Shown in pieces: positions 24,942 through 32,192 of a stretch of 39,544 nt of DNA. A program made the position numbers and the translations under genes. The notes under the pieces are model-generated. The model was not told the origin of the DNA. It was given only the letters and a program-made list of their open reading frames with translations, and made no database searches. Location of the stretch: contig NZ_WVUD01000037.1 in NCBI RefSeq assembly GCF_009856865.1, positions 1-39,544 on the forward strand. The letters are read 5' to 3'. Source of the DNA: Solidesulfovibrio aerotolerans. Its GTDB lineage: Bacteria; Desulfobacterota; Desulfovibrionia; Desulfovibrionales; Desulfovibrionaceae. The number at the start of each line of letters is the position of its first letter. Positions within the stretch are counted from its first letter, which is position 1.

Positions 24942-25433
24942 CTATTTGCAGAAGCCGTCGAGCCAGCACTGCGTGGTGTCAGCGCCGGTAACGTCAAACT
25001 TCTTGCCCAGAGCTTCCTTGGGGGTGGTCAGCGCGGTCTCGGTGAAGAGCAATTCGCTTTCCAGATCGCCCGGCTCAGGCTTGCCCTCGTAGGGCTTGAT
25101 CGAACCTTCAGGGGTGGTGCGGATGGGGAACTTGAAGCGCTTGATGTTTCCGTTGCGGAACTTCACGGTCCACATGATGGAATCGGCAGAGCGCATGGGG
25201 ATCGAGGTGCCACCCATGGGAGCGAAGTCGGCGTAGGGGCGGGCCGAAATGGCACCCTGGGGGCAGATCTTCACGCAGGAGTAGCATTCCCAACAAGCAG
25301 AAGGCTCCTGATTGAAAGCCTTCATTTCCTGAGGATCGAGGATCATCAGGTCATTGGGGCAAATGTACATGCACGCGGTCTTCTCACCGCCTTTGCATCC
25401 GTCACACTTGCTCGGATCCACAAAGGTAGGCAT
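24942..25433 (-). CDS. aprB: adenylylsulfate (APS) reductase beta subunit
   Basis: The electron-transfer subunit, 163 aa, carries two [4Fe-4S] clusters. CDGCKGGEKTACMYICP has the widened spacing typical of AprB, and CWECYSCVKICPQGAI is the second cluster. The long C-terminal tail (to CWLDGFCK) wraps around AprA in known structures. GGAGG precedes the ATG. It is the first gene of aprBA. Confidence 0.97.
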   Translation of the reverse strand: MPTFVDPSKCDGCKGGEKTACMYICPNDLMILDPQEMKAFNQEPSACWECYSCVKICPQGAISARPYADFAPMGGTSIPMRSADSIMWTVKFRNGNIKRFKFPIRTTPEGSIKPYEGKPEPGDLESELLFTETALTTPKEALGKKFDVTGADTTQCWLDGFCK

Positions 25434-25480
25434 AAGTAGTCCTCCAAACGTTTAGTTGTTGTACACCCAGCGCCCAATCC

Positions 25481-25510
25481 ATTAAAGAGCTGAACGCCAT
25501 GGTGCGTCAG
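25481..25510 (-). promoter_or_regulatory. proximal apr promoter candidate
   Basis: On the - strand, CTGACG (25510-25505), an 18-base spacer and TTTAAT (25486-25481). The start would be near 25474, giving a leader of about 40 bases before aprB, like that of qmoA. Confidence 0.5.
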
Positions 25511-26043
25511 GACATCCGCGCGCCGTTGCAGTTCCGGTGCTTTTTTCGCACCCTGCCCCGGCCTGCCCACGCGCACCGGCGTCGCTTGGTGCCGATATTG
25601 CGAATAAGCTCCGGAAGTTCGGGACGCTCTGCCCCCGCCCGCCTCACCGGCGGACAACTCACCAATATTTTTCCTGTCCGAAGGGAACAGCGGATTGCTT
25701 GTGCGCAAATTAACAAGCGCCGAAACGCCCGTCAAGACCAAAGTTCTTTTTTTCACGTCCGTCTGCCCGCGCCGACAAACTCCCCACCAGGCCTGCAAAA
25801 AGCCCCCCCGAAACGGTCCTCGGTACTGGGTTCACCGACTCAACTAGCAGACCGCCACACCCCTCGCAAGACCTTTTCCCCGATTCACCCGGTCTCCAGG
25901 CACAACCCCCAACCGCTCTTGCAACTTTTTTATCATAAAACCCTTTGCAGCCAAAAATAAGGAAGTTCCAGCAACTTACCCCGCAAGCAGCCCTCCCTGC
26001 CCGCGCGCCGGCGGCGCTCCCCTGCACCAGCACCACCGATCCC
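25511..26043. other. intergenic region between divergent aprB and metE
   Basis: No gene is seen here on either strand. It holds the distal apr promoter candidate. On the apr side it also holds GGTGC-GAAAAAA-GCACC (about 25538-25554), a small hairpin that would lie in the long apr leader. An AT-rich patch at 25925-25965 (TTTTTTATCATAAAA) could bind a regulator but matches no operator known to me. Confidence 0.4.
25707..25735 (-). promoter_or_regulatory. distal apr promoter candidate
   Basis: On the - strand, TTGACG (25735-25730), a 17-base spacer and TAATTT (25712-25707). The -35 hexamer is identical to those proposed for qmoA and metE. It would give a leader of about 265 bases on aprBA. Confidence 0.45.
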
Positions 26044-26072
26044 TTGACGGCGCGACCCGTCGCCGCTATCCC
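26044..26072 (+). promoter_or_regulatory. probable metE promoter
   Basis: TTGACG (26044-26049), a 17-base spacer and TATCCC (26067-26072). Transcription would start near 26079, 20 bases before the first helix of the cobalamin riboswitch, which supports the call. Confidence 0.6.
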
Positions 26073-26098
26073 TGGGCCGTCTGCTTGTTGAGAGGACC

Positions 26099-26250
26099 TT
26101 TCGAGAAACGGAAGACGGTGGGAATCCGTCGCAGTCGCGCTGCTGTATTCGGGGGCAACCGGCCGCCGTCCACTGGGTGATCCCGGGAAGGACGCGGCCA
26201 CGGACCACGGTCATTATGACCAACCCCGTAAGCCAGAAGACGCCTCGAAA
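26099..26250 (+). ncRNA. cobalamin (B12) riboswitch controlling metE
   Basis: Conserved B12-box elements appear in the right order: GACGGTGGGAATCC and CGCAGTCGCGCTGCTGTA (about 26114-26145), CCACTGGGTGATCCCGGGAAGG (26170-26191) and AAGCCAGAAGAC (26230-26241). The closing helix P1 is visible as TTTCGAG (26099-26105) with CTCGAAA (26244-26250). Adenosyl- or other cobalamin binding would favour the terminator at 26338-26372. This shuts off the B12-independent methionine synthase when B12 is available. Confidence 0.9.
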
Positions 26251-26337
26251 ACGGTCGGCATTCGGGCCTCGCGACATGGGCCGGAGTACCAGCGACGGGG
26301 ACCGCTTTGGCGCGTTCCTGCGTGCTGCACACCCGCG

Positions 26338-26372
26338 CCCGTATCCCAGTATGGGAACGGGTTTTCTTTTTT
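26338..26372 (+). terminator. intrinsic terminator of the riboswitch expression platform
   Basis: CCCGTATCCCA / TGGGAACGGG (one bulge, three-base loop) is followed by TTTTCTTTTTT. It lies between the riboswitch and metE, 74 bases before the start codon, as expected for transcriptional control by the riboswitch. Confidence 0.88.
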
Positions 26373-26446
26373 CGCGCTCCCACCCCGATCCCGGGGCATG
26401 TCGACCTCCGCACCAAACGCCTTCGGGCATTTATGGAGGATGGTAC

Positions 26447-28768
26447 ATGCTTACCCATTCCCTGGGCTTTCCCCGCATGGGGCTGGCCCGCGAACTCAAG
26501 ACCGCGCTGGAAGGTTTTTTCGCCGGAACCGTCACCCCGCACGCCCTCCAAGGCCTCGCCGCGCAACTGCGGCTGCGCCATTGGACCGCCCAGCGCGACG
26601 CCGGCATCGACCTCGTGCCGGTGGGCGATTTCTCTTTCTACGACCACATGCTCGACACCGCCGCCCTCTTTGGCGTCGTGCCCGGGCGCTACAACCATGC
26701 CGGCGGTCCGGTCGAGCTGGACCTGTACTGCCGCATGGCCCGGGGCGGCCAGGACGCCCGGGGCGATGTCACGGCGCTGGAGATGACCAAATGGTTTGAC
26801 ACCAACTACCACTACCTCGTCCCGGAATTTACGCCCGAGCAGACCTTCGCCCTGACCGGCGACGCCATCCTCCAGCAGGCGGCCGAAGCCCGGGCGGCCG
26901 GATTTGCGGCCAAGGCCGTGCTGCCCGGACCAGCCACTTTCCTGATGCTCGGCTCCTGCGCCGGCCAGCCTTTTGACCGGCTGGCCTTGCTCCCCAAGCT
27001 CCTGCCGGCCTACTGCGACCTGCTGGCCCGGCTGGCTGCAACCTGTCCCTGGATCGAACTCGACGAGCCGGTCCTGGGCCAGGATCTGCCGACCGGACTG
27101 CTCCTCCCCTTCCGCCGGGCCTATGCCGCCCTGGCCGAGGCGGCCGGCCCGGCCAGGCTCATGCTGGCCGCGCCCTTTGGCAGCATCGCCCACAATCTGG
27201 CCTTTACCCAGGGCCTGCCCGTGGCGGCCCTGCATGTCGATCTGGTGCGCGACCCCACCCAGCTCGCCCTGGCGGCCAAGGGACTCGCCCCGCAAACCGC
27301 CCTGTCCCTGGGGCTGGTGGACGGCCGCAACATCTGGCGGGTGGATGCCGCCGCCGCCCTGGCCCGCATCGAACTGGCCGCCAGCCATCTCGGCCCCGAC
27401 CGGCTCATGATCGCCCCGTCGTGTTCCCTGCTCCACTGCCCCGTGGACCTCGACGCCGAGACCGGCCTTGACCCGGAAATCCGGTCCTGGATGGCCTTTG
27501 CCGTGCAGAAATGCCGGGAGGTGCGCCTGTTGGCCGATGCCGCCGCCCCGGGTGGTGCCGACCGGCCCGAAGTGGCCGCCGCCCTGGCCGAAAACCGGGC
27601 CGCCTGGGAGTCGCGCCGCAAAAGCCCCCGGCTGGCCAACCCGGCCGTGCGCGGGCGCGTGGCCGACATCTCCGTGGACATGTTCCACCGCCCGGCTCCC
27701 TATGCCGTGCGGGCCGGACAGCAGCGGGCCGCCTTGCACCTCCCCCTGCTGCCGACCACCACCATCGGCTCCTTTCCCCAGACCCCGGAAATCCGGCAAA
27801 CCCGCCGGCGCTTCCGCCAGGGGCAGCTTGACGCGAGCGCCTACGAGGCCTTTCTTAAAACCAGCGTGGCCGACGCCATCGCCCGCCAGGAGGCACTGGG
27901 CCTTGACGTGCTGGTCCACGGCGAACCCGAACGCAATGATATGGTGGAGTTTTTCGGGGAAATGCTCGACGGCTTCTGTTTCACCCGAAACGGCTGGGTG
28001 CAAAGCTATGGCACGCGCTGCGTCAAGCCGCCGGTGATTTACGGCGACGTATCCCGGCCCGGCCCCATGACGGTTGCCATGGCCGTCTACGCCCAGTCGC
28101 TCACGCCAAAGCCGGTCAAGGGCATGCTCACCGGCCCCTCCACCATCCTGGCCTGGAGCTTTGTGCGCGACGACCAGCCCCGGGAAGTGACCCGCCGGCA
28201 GATCGCCCTGGCCCTGCGCGACGAGGTGGCCGACCTCGAAGCCGCCGGCATCCGGGCCATCCAGATCGACGAGCCGGGACTGCGCGAGGGGCTGCCGCTG
28301 CGCCGGCGCGACTGGGAAACCGCCCTGGCCCTGGCCGTGGATGATTTTCGCCTGACCGCCGCCGTGGCCCGGGCAAAAACCCAGATCCACACCCACATGT
28401 GCTACGCCGATTTTGGCGATATCGTCCCGGCCATTGCCGCCATGGACGCCGACGTCATCAGCATCGAGGCCAGCCGCAGCCGCATGGAGCCGCTGGCCGC
28501 CTTTGCCCGGGACGGCTACCCCAACGAGATCGGCCCGGGGCTGTACGACATCCACAGCCCGCGCCTGCCGTCAGTTGCCGAGATGGCCGACCTGCTGCGG
28601 CGGGCTGCCGCCGTCATCGACCCGTCGCGCCTGTGGGCCAACCCGGACTGCGGCCTGAAAACCCGCACCTGGGACGAGGTGACCGCCGCCCTGGCCAATC
28701 TGGTCCAAGCCGCCCGGCGCGTGCGGGCCGAACTGCAAGGCGAAGCCGGGCACCAAAAAACCACTTGA
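26447..28768 (+). CDS. metE: cobalamin-independent methionine synthase MetE
   Basis: Transfers the methyl group of 5-methyltetrahydropteroyltri-glutamate to homocysteine; 773 aa, family-typical. The N-terminal barrel starts LGFPRMGLARELK. The catalytic barrel begins at LPTTTIGSFPQTPEIR. Zinc ligands are seen in HTHMCYADFGDI (His and Cys) and in ANPDCGLKTRTW near the end. Substrate contacts include KGMLTGPSTILAWSF and IQIDEPGLREGL. GGAGG precedes ATG 26447. It is controlled by the upstream B12 riboswitch. No terminator separates it from the aromatic leader 34 bases downstream, so read-through into that attenuator is possible. Confidence 0.96.
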   Translation: MLTHSLGFPRMGLARELKTALEGFFAGTVTPHALQGLAAQLRLRHWTAQRDAGIDLVPVGDFSFYDHMLDTAALFGVVPGRYNHAGGPVELDLYCRMARGGQDARGDVTALEMTKWFDTNYHYLVPEFTPEQTFALTGDAILQQAAEARAAGFAAKAVLPGPATFLMLGSCAGQPFDRLALLPKLLPAYCDLLARLAATCPWIELDEPVLGQDLPTGLLLPFRRAYAALAEAAGPARLMLAAPFGSIAHNLAFTQGLPVAALHVDLVRDPTQLALAAKGLAPQTALSLGLVDGRNIWRVDAAAALARIELAASHLGPDRLMIAPSCSLLHCPVDLDAETGLDPEIRSWMAFAVQKCREVRLLADAAAPGGADRPEVAAALAENRAAWESRRKSPRLANPAVRGRVADISVDMFHRPAPYAVRAGQQRAALHLPLLPTTTIGSFPQTPEIRQTRRRFRQGQLDASAYEAFLKTSVADAIARQEALGLDVLVHGEPERNDMVEFFGEMLDGFCFTRNGWVQSYGTRCVKPPVIYGDVSRPGPMTVAMAVYAQSLTPKPVKGMLTGPSTILAWSFVRDDQPREVTRRQIALALRDEVADLEAAGIRAIQIDEPGLREGLPLRRRDWETALALAVDDFRLTAAVARAKTQIHTHMCYADFGDIVPAIAAMDADVISIEASRSRMEPLAAFARDGYPNEIGPGLYDIHSPRLPSVAEMADLLRRAAAVIDPSRLWANPDCGLKTRTWDEVTAALANLVQAARRVRAELQGEAGHQKTT

Positions 28769-28794
28769 CAGGAGGCGACACCGGAAAGTACCCG
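28765..28794 (+). promoter_or_regulatory. tentative promoter of the aromatic amino acid operon
   Basis: A perfect TTGACA (28765-28770) overlaps the metE stop. Eighteen bases later is TACCCG (28789-28794), a poor -10. If used, the start would be near 28801, so the leader peptide ATG at 28803 would be nearly leaderless. Alternatively the operon is read from the metE promoter. Confidence 0.35.
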
Positions 28795-28802
28795 TATTCC
28801 CC

Positions 28803-28892
28803 ATGCAAACCCTCCGCAATCTGACCTCCGGGTTCTATTTTTGGTTTTGGTTTAGCCACGCCCGTGGTCTGGGGGGGGTGCGGTCGAACTAG
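28803..28892 (+). CDS. 29-aa leader peptide with Phe-Tyr-Phe-Trp-Phe-Trp-Phe run
   Basis: A short frame from ATG 28803 to TAG 28890-28892. Codons 11-17 (28833-28853) encode FYFWFWF: four Phe, one Tyr and two Trp in seven codons, a run very unlikely by chance in DNA of this GC content. It is followed by an attenuator-type terminator at 28915-28949 and then the genes for the whole aromatic pathway. By analogy with trp and phe leaders, ribosome stalling at these codons when any aromatic amino acid is scarce would prevent termination. No strong ribosome binding site is seen at normal distance: AGGAGG is 27 bases upstream and GGAAAG 13. The start may be leaderless or weakly initiated. Confidence 0.85.
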   Translation: MQTLRNLTSGFYFWFWFSHARGLGGVRSN

Positions 28893-28926
28893 TTCAACTG
28901 CAACGAGCCACTCCAGGGCCGCGGGC
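28860..28926 (+). promoter_or_regulatory. antiterminator helix of the aromatic attenuator
   Basis: GCCCGTGGTCTGG (28860-28872, inside the leader ORF just after the aromatic codons) can pair with CCAGGGCCGCGGGC (28913-28926). This makes 13 pairs, two of them G-U, with one bulged G. The second arm is the 5' arm of the terminator, so the two structures exclude each other. A translating ribosome would break this helix; one stalled at the aromatic codons would leave it free. Confidence 0.7.
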
Positions 28927-28949
28927 ATCACGCCGGCGGCCCTTTTTTT
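28915..28949 (+). terminator. attenuator terminator before the aromatic operon
   Basis: AGGGCCGCGGGC / GCCGGCGGCCCT, a 12-base stem with one mismatch and a five-base loop, is followed by seven T. It lies 22 bases past the leader stop codon and 54 before the first structural gene. Confidence 0.9.
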
Positions 28950-29003
28950 ATTCCCATGTCGCCGGCGTCCGCAGCCGGGAGGGCCAAACCACAGGAGATG
29001 ACC

Positions 29004-29801
29004 ATGCTGCTTGGAAAAGCCGTCCGCCTCGAACGCATTTTCAATCGCAACACCCACCGCGCCATCATCGTCCCCATGGACCACGGCGTCACGGTCGGCC
29101 CCATCTCTGGCCTCATTGACATGCGCGACGCCGTCAACCAGGTGGCCGAGGGCGGAGCCAATGCCGTGCTCATGCACAAAGGCCTGCCCCGCTGCTCCCA
29201 TCGCGGACGGGGACGCGACGTCGGCCTTATCATTCATCTTTCCGCCTCCACCAGCCTCTCGCCCTACCCCAACGCCAAGACGCTGGTCGGCACCGTCGAA
29301 GACGCCATCAAGCTCGGGGCCGACGCCGTGTCCCTGCACATCAACCTGGGTGATGAGACCGAGCGCGACATGCTGGCCCATCTGGGAGAAACCACCTCCC
29401 GCGCCGCCGACTGGGGCATGCCGGTCCTGGCCATGGTCTATGCCCGCGGTCCCAAGGTCAAAAACGAATACGATGTCGAAGTGGTGGCCCATTGCGCCCG
29501 GGTCGGCGTCGAACTCGGGGCTGATGTGGTCAAGGTGCCCTACACCGGCGACATCGAAACCTTTTCCCGGGTCACCGAGGCTTGCTGCATCCCGGTGGTC
29601 ATTGCCGGCGGCGCCAAAATGGACAACGACCGCGATCTGCTGCAAATGGCCCACGACTCGGTCCAGGCCGGCGGCTCGGGCCTGTCCATTGGCCGCAACA
29701 TCTTCCAGCACGCCCAGCCGGCCCGCATGGTCCAGGCCCTGCACGGCATCGTCCACCTCGATTGGGAAGTGGATCAGGCCCTCGAACTCTTGAAGGATTA
29801 G
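29004..29801 (+). CDS. aroA': 2-amino-3,7-dideoxy-D-threo-hept-6-ulosonate (ADH) synthase, archaeal-type
   Basis: A class I aldolase, 265 aa, related to archaeal MJ0400. It makes ADH from aspartate semialdehyde and a sugar-phosphate-derived donor, replacing DAHP synthase as entry to the shikimate pathway. Visible family segments are [25 protein letters not shown] and VVKVPYTGD, which holds the likely Schiff-base Lys, then PVVIAGGAK and [14 protein letters not shown] 29004 was chosen over 28998 because AGGAG abuts the latter and is correctly spaced from the former. It is the first gene after the attenuator and is followed three bases later by dehydroquinate synthase II, the enzyme that uses its product. 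Confidence 0.92.
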   Translation: MLLGKAVRLERIFNRNTHRAIIVPMDHGVTVGPISGLIDMRDAVNQVAEGGANAVLMHKGLPRCSHRGRGRDVGLIIHLSASTSLSPYPNAKTLVGTVEDAIKLGADAVSLHINLGDETERDMLAHLGETTSRAADWGMPVLAMVYARGPKVKNEYDVEVVAHCARVGVELGADVVKVPYTGDIETFSRVTEACCIPVVIAGGAKMDNDRDLLQMAHDSVQAGGSGLSIGRNIFQHAQPARMVQALHGIVHLDWEVDQALELLKD

Positions 29802-29804
29802 GTC

Positions 29805-30779
29805 ATGACCAAGGAAATATGGCTCAAGGTCGTTCCCTTTGACAAAGATATCGTCACCCTTGGCCTCGAATCCGGCGTGGACGGGTTCGTGGCCGAGGCC
29901 GCCGATGCCGACCGGATTCTGGCTCTGGGGCGCACCAAAGTGATGACGCCCGAAGAGTTTGAACTGGTCCCCATTTGCTGCAAGGACGACGAGGGAACGG
30001 CCATCGAAGCGCTCAATGCCTGCCGGCCGGTCTTTTTGGCCAAGGGTTGGGAGATCATTCCCGTCGAAAATATCCTGGCCTGCACCCAGGGCCTGGGCCT
30101 TGAATGCGAAAGCCTGGATCGGGCGCGCCTGGCCGCCGGGGTGCTGGAGCGCGGCGCTGACAAGCTGCTCATTACCCCCGAAGCCGTGTGCGACCTCAAA
30201 ACCATCGTCAACGAACTCAAACTCTCCCAGGGCAAAATGGACCTCGTCCCGGCCACCATCACCAAAATCGAACACGCGGGCCTGGGCCATCGGGTCTGCG
30301 TAGATACGACCAGCATCCTTAAGACCGGCGAAGGGATGCTCGTCGGCAACTCCTCGGCCTTCACCTTTTTGGTCAACGCCGAGACCGAGTCCAATCCCTA
30401 TGTCGCGGCCCGGCCCTTTCGCATCAACGCCGGCGCGGTCCACGCCTACTGCCAGATGCCCGGGGACAAGACCCGCTACCTCGAAGAACTGAACGCGGGA
30501 TCGGAAGTGCTCATCGTCTCGCACCAGGGTGCCACCAAGACCGCTGTGGTCGGGCGGGTTAAAACCGAAATCCGGCCCATGCTGCTCATCACCGCCGAGG
30601 TCGAGGGCAAGGAAGGCAAGGTGTTTCTCCAAAACGCCGAAACCATCCGGGTGGTCACCCCCGAGGGCAAACCCATAAGCGTCGTCACCCTGGCCGTTGG
30701 CGACACGGTGCTCGTGCGCACCGACGTGGCCGGTCGCCATTTCGGCATGCGCATCGCCGAAGACATCAAGGAAGGCTGA
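29805..30779 (+). CDS. aroB': 3-dehydroquinate synthase II, archaeal-type
   Basis: Oxidatively deaminates and cyclises ADH to 3-dehydroquinate, as archaeal MJ1249 does; it is unrelated to classical AroB. The 324 aa protein has the family's ITPEAVCDLKTIVNEL, the GLGHRVCVDTTSIL segment, MLVGNSSAFTFLVNAE and PFRINAGAVHAY. No DAHP synthase or classical aroB is present in this window. The gene follows ADH synthase by three bases and precedes pheA by one, so it is translationally coupled on both sides. Confidence 0.93.
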   Translation: MTKEIWLKVVPFDKDIVTLGLESGVDGFVAEAADADRILALGRTKVMTPEEFELVPICCKDDEGTAIEALNACRPVFLAKGWEIIPVENILACTQGLGLECESLDRARLAAGVLERGADKLLITPEAVCDLKTIVNELKLSQGKMDLVPATITKIEHAGLGHRVCVDTTSILKTGEGMLVGNSSAFTFLVNAETESNPYVAARPFRINAGAVHAYCQMPGDKTRYLEELNAGSEVLIVSHQGATKTAVVGRVKTEIRPMLLITAEVEGKEGKVFLQNAETIRVVTPEGKPISVVTLAVGDTVLVRTDVAGRHFGMRIAEDIKEG

Positions 30780-30780
30780 C

Positions 30781-31935
30781 ATGCACAATGACAGCCCCGA
30801 AAAGACCGCCGCCCCGGGTTCCCTGGAAGAAGCCCTGCTGGAAATCCGCCACGGCATCGACGCCGTGGACAATGAAATACTCACCCTGCTGAGCAAACGC
30901 GCTGCCCTCAGCCTTGAGGTCGGGCGGCGCAAAGACGGCCGCGACAGCGCCATCTTTAAACCCTTTCGCGAACAGGAAGTCCTGGCCCGGCTGGCCGCAG
31001 CCAACCCCGGCCCCCTGCCCGCCGCGCATTTGCTCAGCATCTACCGGGAAATTCTCTCCTCCTCCCGTCGGCTCCAGCGCCCCGAGCGGGTGGCTTATCT
31101 CGGTCCCGAAGGCACATTCTCCAACTTCGCCGCCATGGCCGCCCTGGGCCATTCCCCGGATTTCCTGTCCCAGACCACCATCGGCGACGTGTTCGCCGCC
31201 GTGGCCGGCAAACAGGCCGATCTTGGCGTGGTGCCGCTGGAAAACTCCCTGCAAGGCACCATCGGCCAGAGCCTGGACAACTTCCAGCGCTACAACGTGT
31301 TTATCCAGGCCGAAATCACCTGCCGGGTGAGCCACGCCCTGCTCTCCACCGCCACCAGCCTGGAAGCCATAGACACCGTCTATTCGCACCCCCAGCCCCT
31401 GGCCCAGTGCGCCGCATGGCTCAAGGCCCATCTGCCCAAGGCCAAGGTCATCCCGACCGATTCCACGGCTGCCGCCGCCGCGCGGCTGGCCAACGAACCA
31501 ACCGCCGCATCCATCGGCCATCTGCGTCTGGCTCCCATGCACAATCTCAACGTCCTGGCCAGCCCCATCGAAGACATGCCGGACAACTGGACGCGGTTTT
31601 TCATCATCGGCCCCGAAGACACCAAGCAGCAGACGCGCGATAAAACCTCCATCCTTTTTACCGTGCCCAACAAGCCCGGCGCGCTCTATCACGTGCTCTC
31701 CCATCTGGCCGGCGAAGGCATCAACCTGACCAAGCTCGAATCGCGGCCCATCCGGGGCGAAAAATGGCAGTACGTGTTTTTCGCCGATCTGCAATGCGAC
31801 CTGACCCGCGAGGAATACAAAAAACTGCTGGCGACGTTGACCGAAAACACCCACAGTCTGCGTATCCTCGGCTGCTACCCGGCCGGTCCCCAGGTGGACC
31901 TGGCCGACGGCGCGGCCGAGAAGATGGAAGAGTAG
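30781..31935 (+). CDS. pheA: chorismate mutase / prephenate dehydratase (P-protein)
   Basis: This bifunctional enzyme leads to phenylalanine; 384 aa. An AroQ-type chorismate mutase occupies about 15-100 (IRHGIDAVDNEILTLLSKRA). The dehydratase (about 105-285) has YLGPEGTFSNFAA, VPLENSLQGTIG, CRVSHALL and TDSTAAAA. A C-terminal ACT domain (about 290-370) has NKPGALYHVL and the Phe-binding ESRP, so allosteric feedback by phenylalanine is expected. ATG 30781 follows AAGGAAGG. The last codons run into a polypurine stretch, and a 257-base gap of repeats separates it from aroA. Confidence 0.95.
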   Translation: MHNDSPEKTAAPGSLEEALLEIRHGIDAVDNEILTLLSKRAALSLEVGRRKDGRDSAIFKPFREQEVLARLAAANPGPLPAAHLLSIYREILSSSRRLQRPERVAYLGPEGTFSNFAAMAALGHSPDFLSQTTIGDVFAAVAGKQADLGVVPLENSLQGTIGQSLDNFQRYNVFIQAEITCRVSHALLSTATSLEAIDTVYSHPQPLAQCAAWLKAHLPKAKVIPTDSTAAAAARLANEPTAASIGHLRLAPMHNLNVLASPIEDMPDNWTRFFIIGPEDTKQQTRDKTSILFTVPNKPGALYHVLSHLAGEGINLTKLESRPIRGEKWQYVFFADLQCDLTREEYKKLLATLTENTHSLRILGCYPAGPQVDLADGAAEKMEE

Positions 31936-31978
31936 AAGAATAGAAGAGTGGAAGAGGAAGAGTAGAAAGAGAAGAATA
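31919..31978 (+). repeat. polypurine tract of GAAGAGTAGAA-like units
   Basis: About 60 bases of nearly pure A/G on the + strand, made of imperfect GAAGAGTAGAA-like units. The tract covers the last codons and the stop of pheA. It resembles repeated weak ribosome binding sites but no start codon follows. Confidence 0.6.
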
Positions 31979-31979
31979 C

Positions 31980-32139
31980 CGGGGGGGATCATCCCCCCCG
32001 GACCCCCTGGATGGGAAAAAATTATGGGGAGTGTTTGGAGAGAGAACGGATAGCCGGGAGCGAACTTCAATCCAGAGACACGAGAGACTGAAACCATTGC
32101 GGGATTCCAAAGGGGTCACCCCTTTGGCCGCCGGAGGCT
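31980..32139. repeat. two palindromic repeats in the pheA-aroA gap
   Basis: The first is CGGGGGGGATCATCCCCCCCG, a perfect 21-base palindrome around a C/G-neutral centre (31980-32000), followed by GACCCCCTGG. The second is CCAAAGGGGTCACCCCTTTGG (32107-32127), followed by GCCGCCGGAGGC (32128-32139), the same tail as at 2461-2472. Between them is unremarkable sequence. No T-runs follow, so they are unlikely to be simple terminators. Confidence 0.75.
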
Positions 32140-32192
32140 TTCCCCCTTCTCGTGTTGCAAACCCCCTGTTGCACAACCTTTACGAGGATTCC

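Noticed and set aside
26066-28555. 829-codon open frame on the - strand opposite metE
   Set aside because: Long antisense frames are expected in this GC-rich codon bias. It shows no family signature, while the + strand frame is a full MetE. The same applies to antisense frames at 28614-31040, 23062-24909 and 17278-19206.
28770-28775. AGGAGG as ribosome binding site of the aromatic leader peptide
   Set aside because: It is 27 bases from the ATG, too far for normal initiation, and no in-frame ATG or GTG lies closer. It may be left from metE operon read-through.
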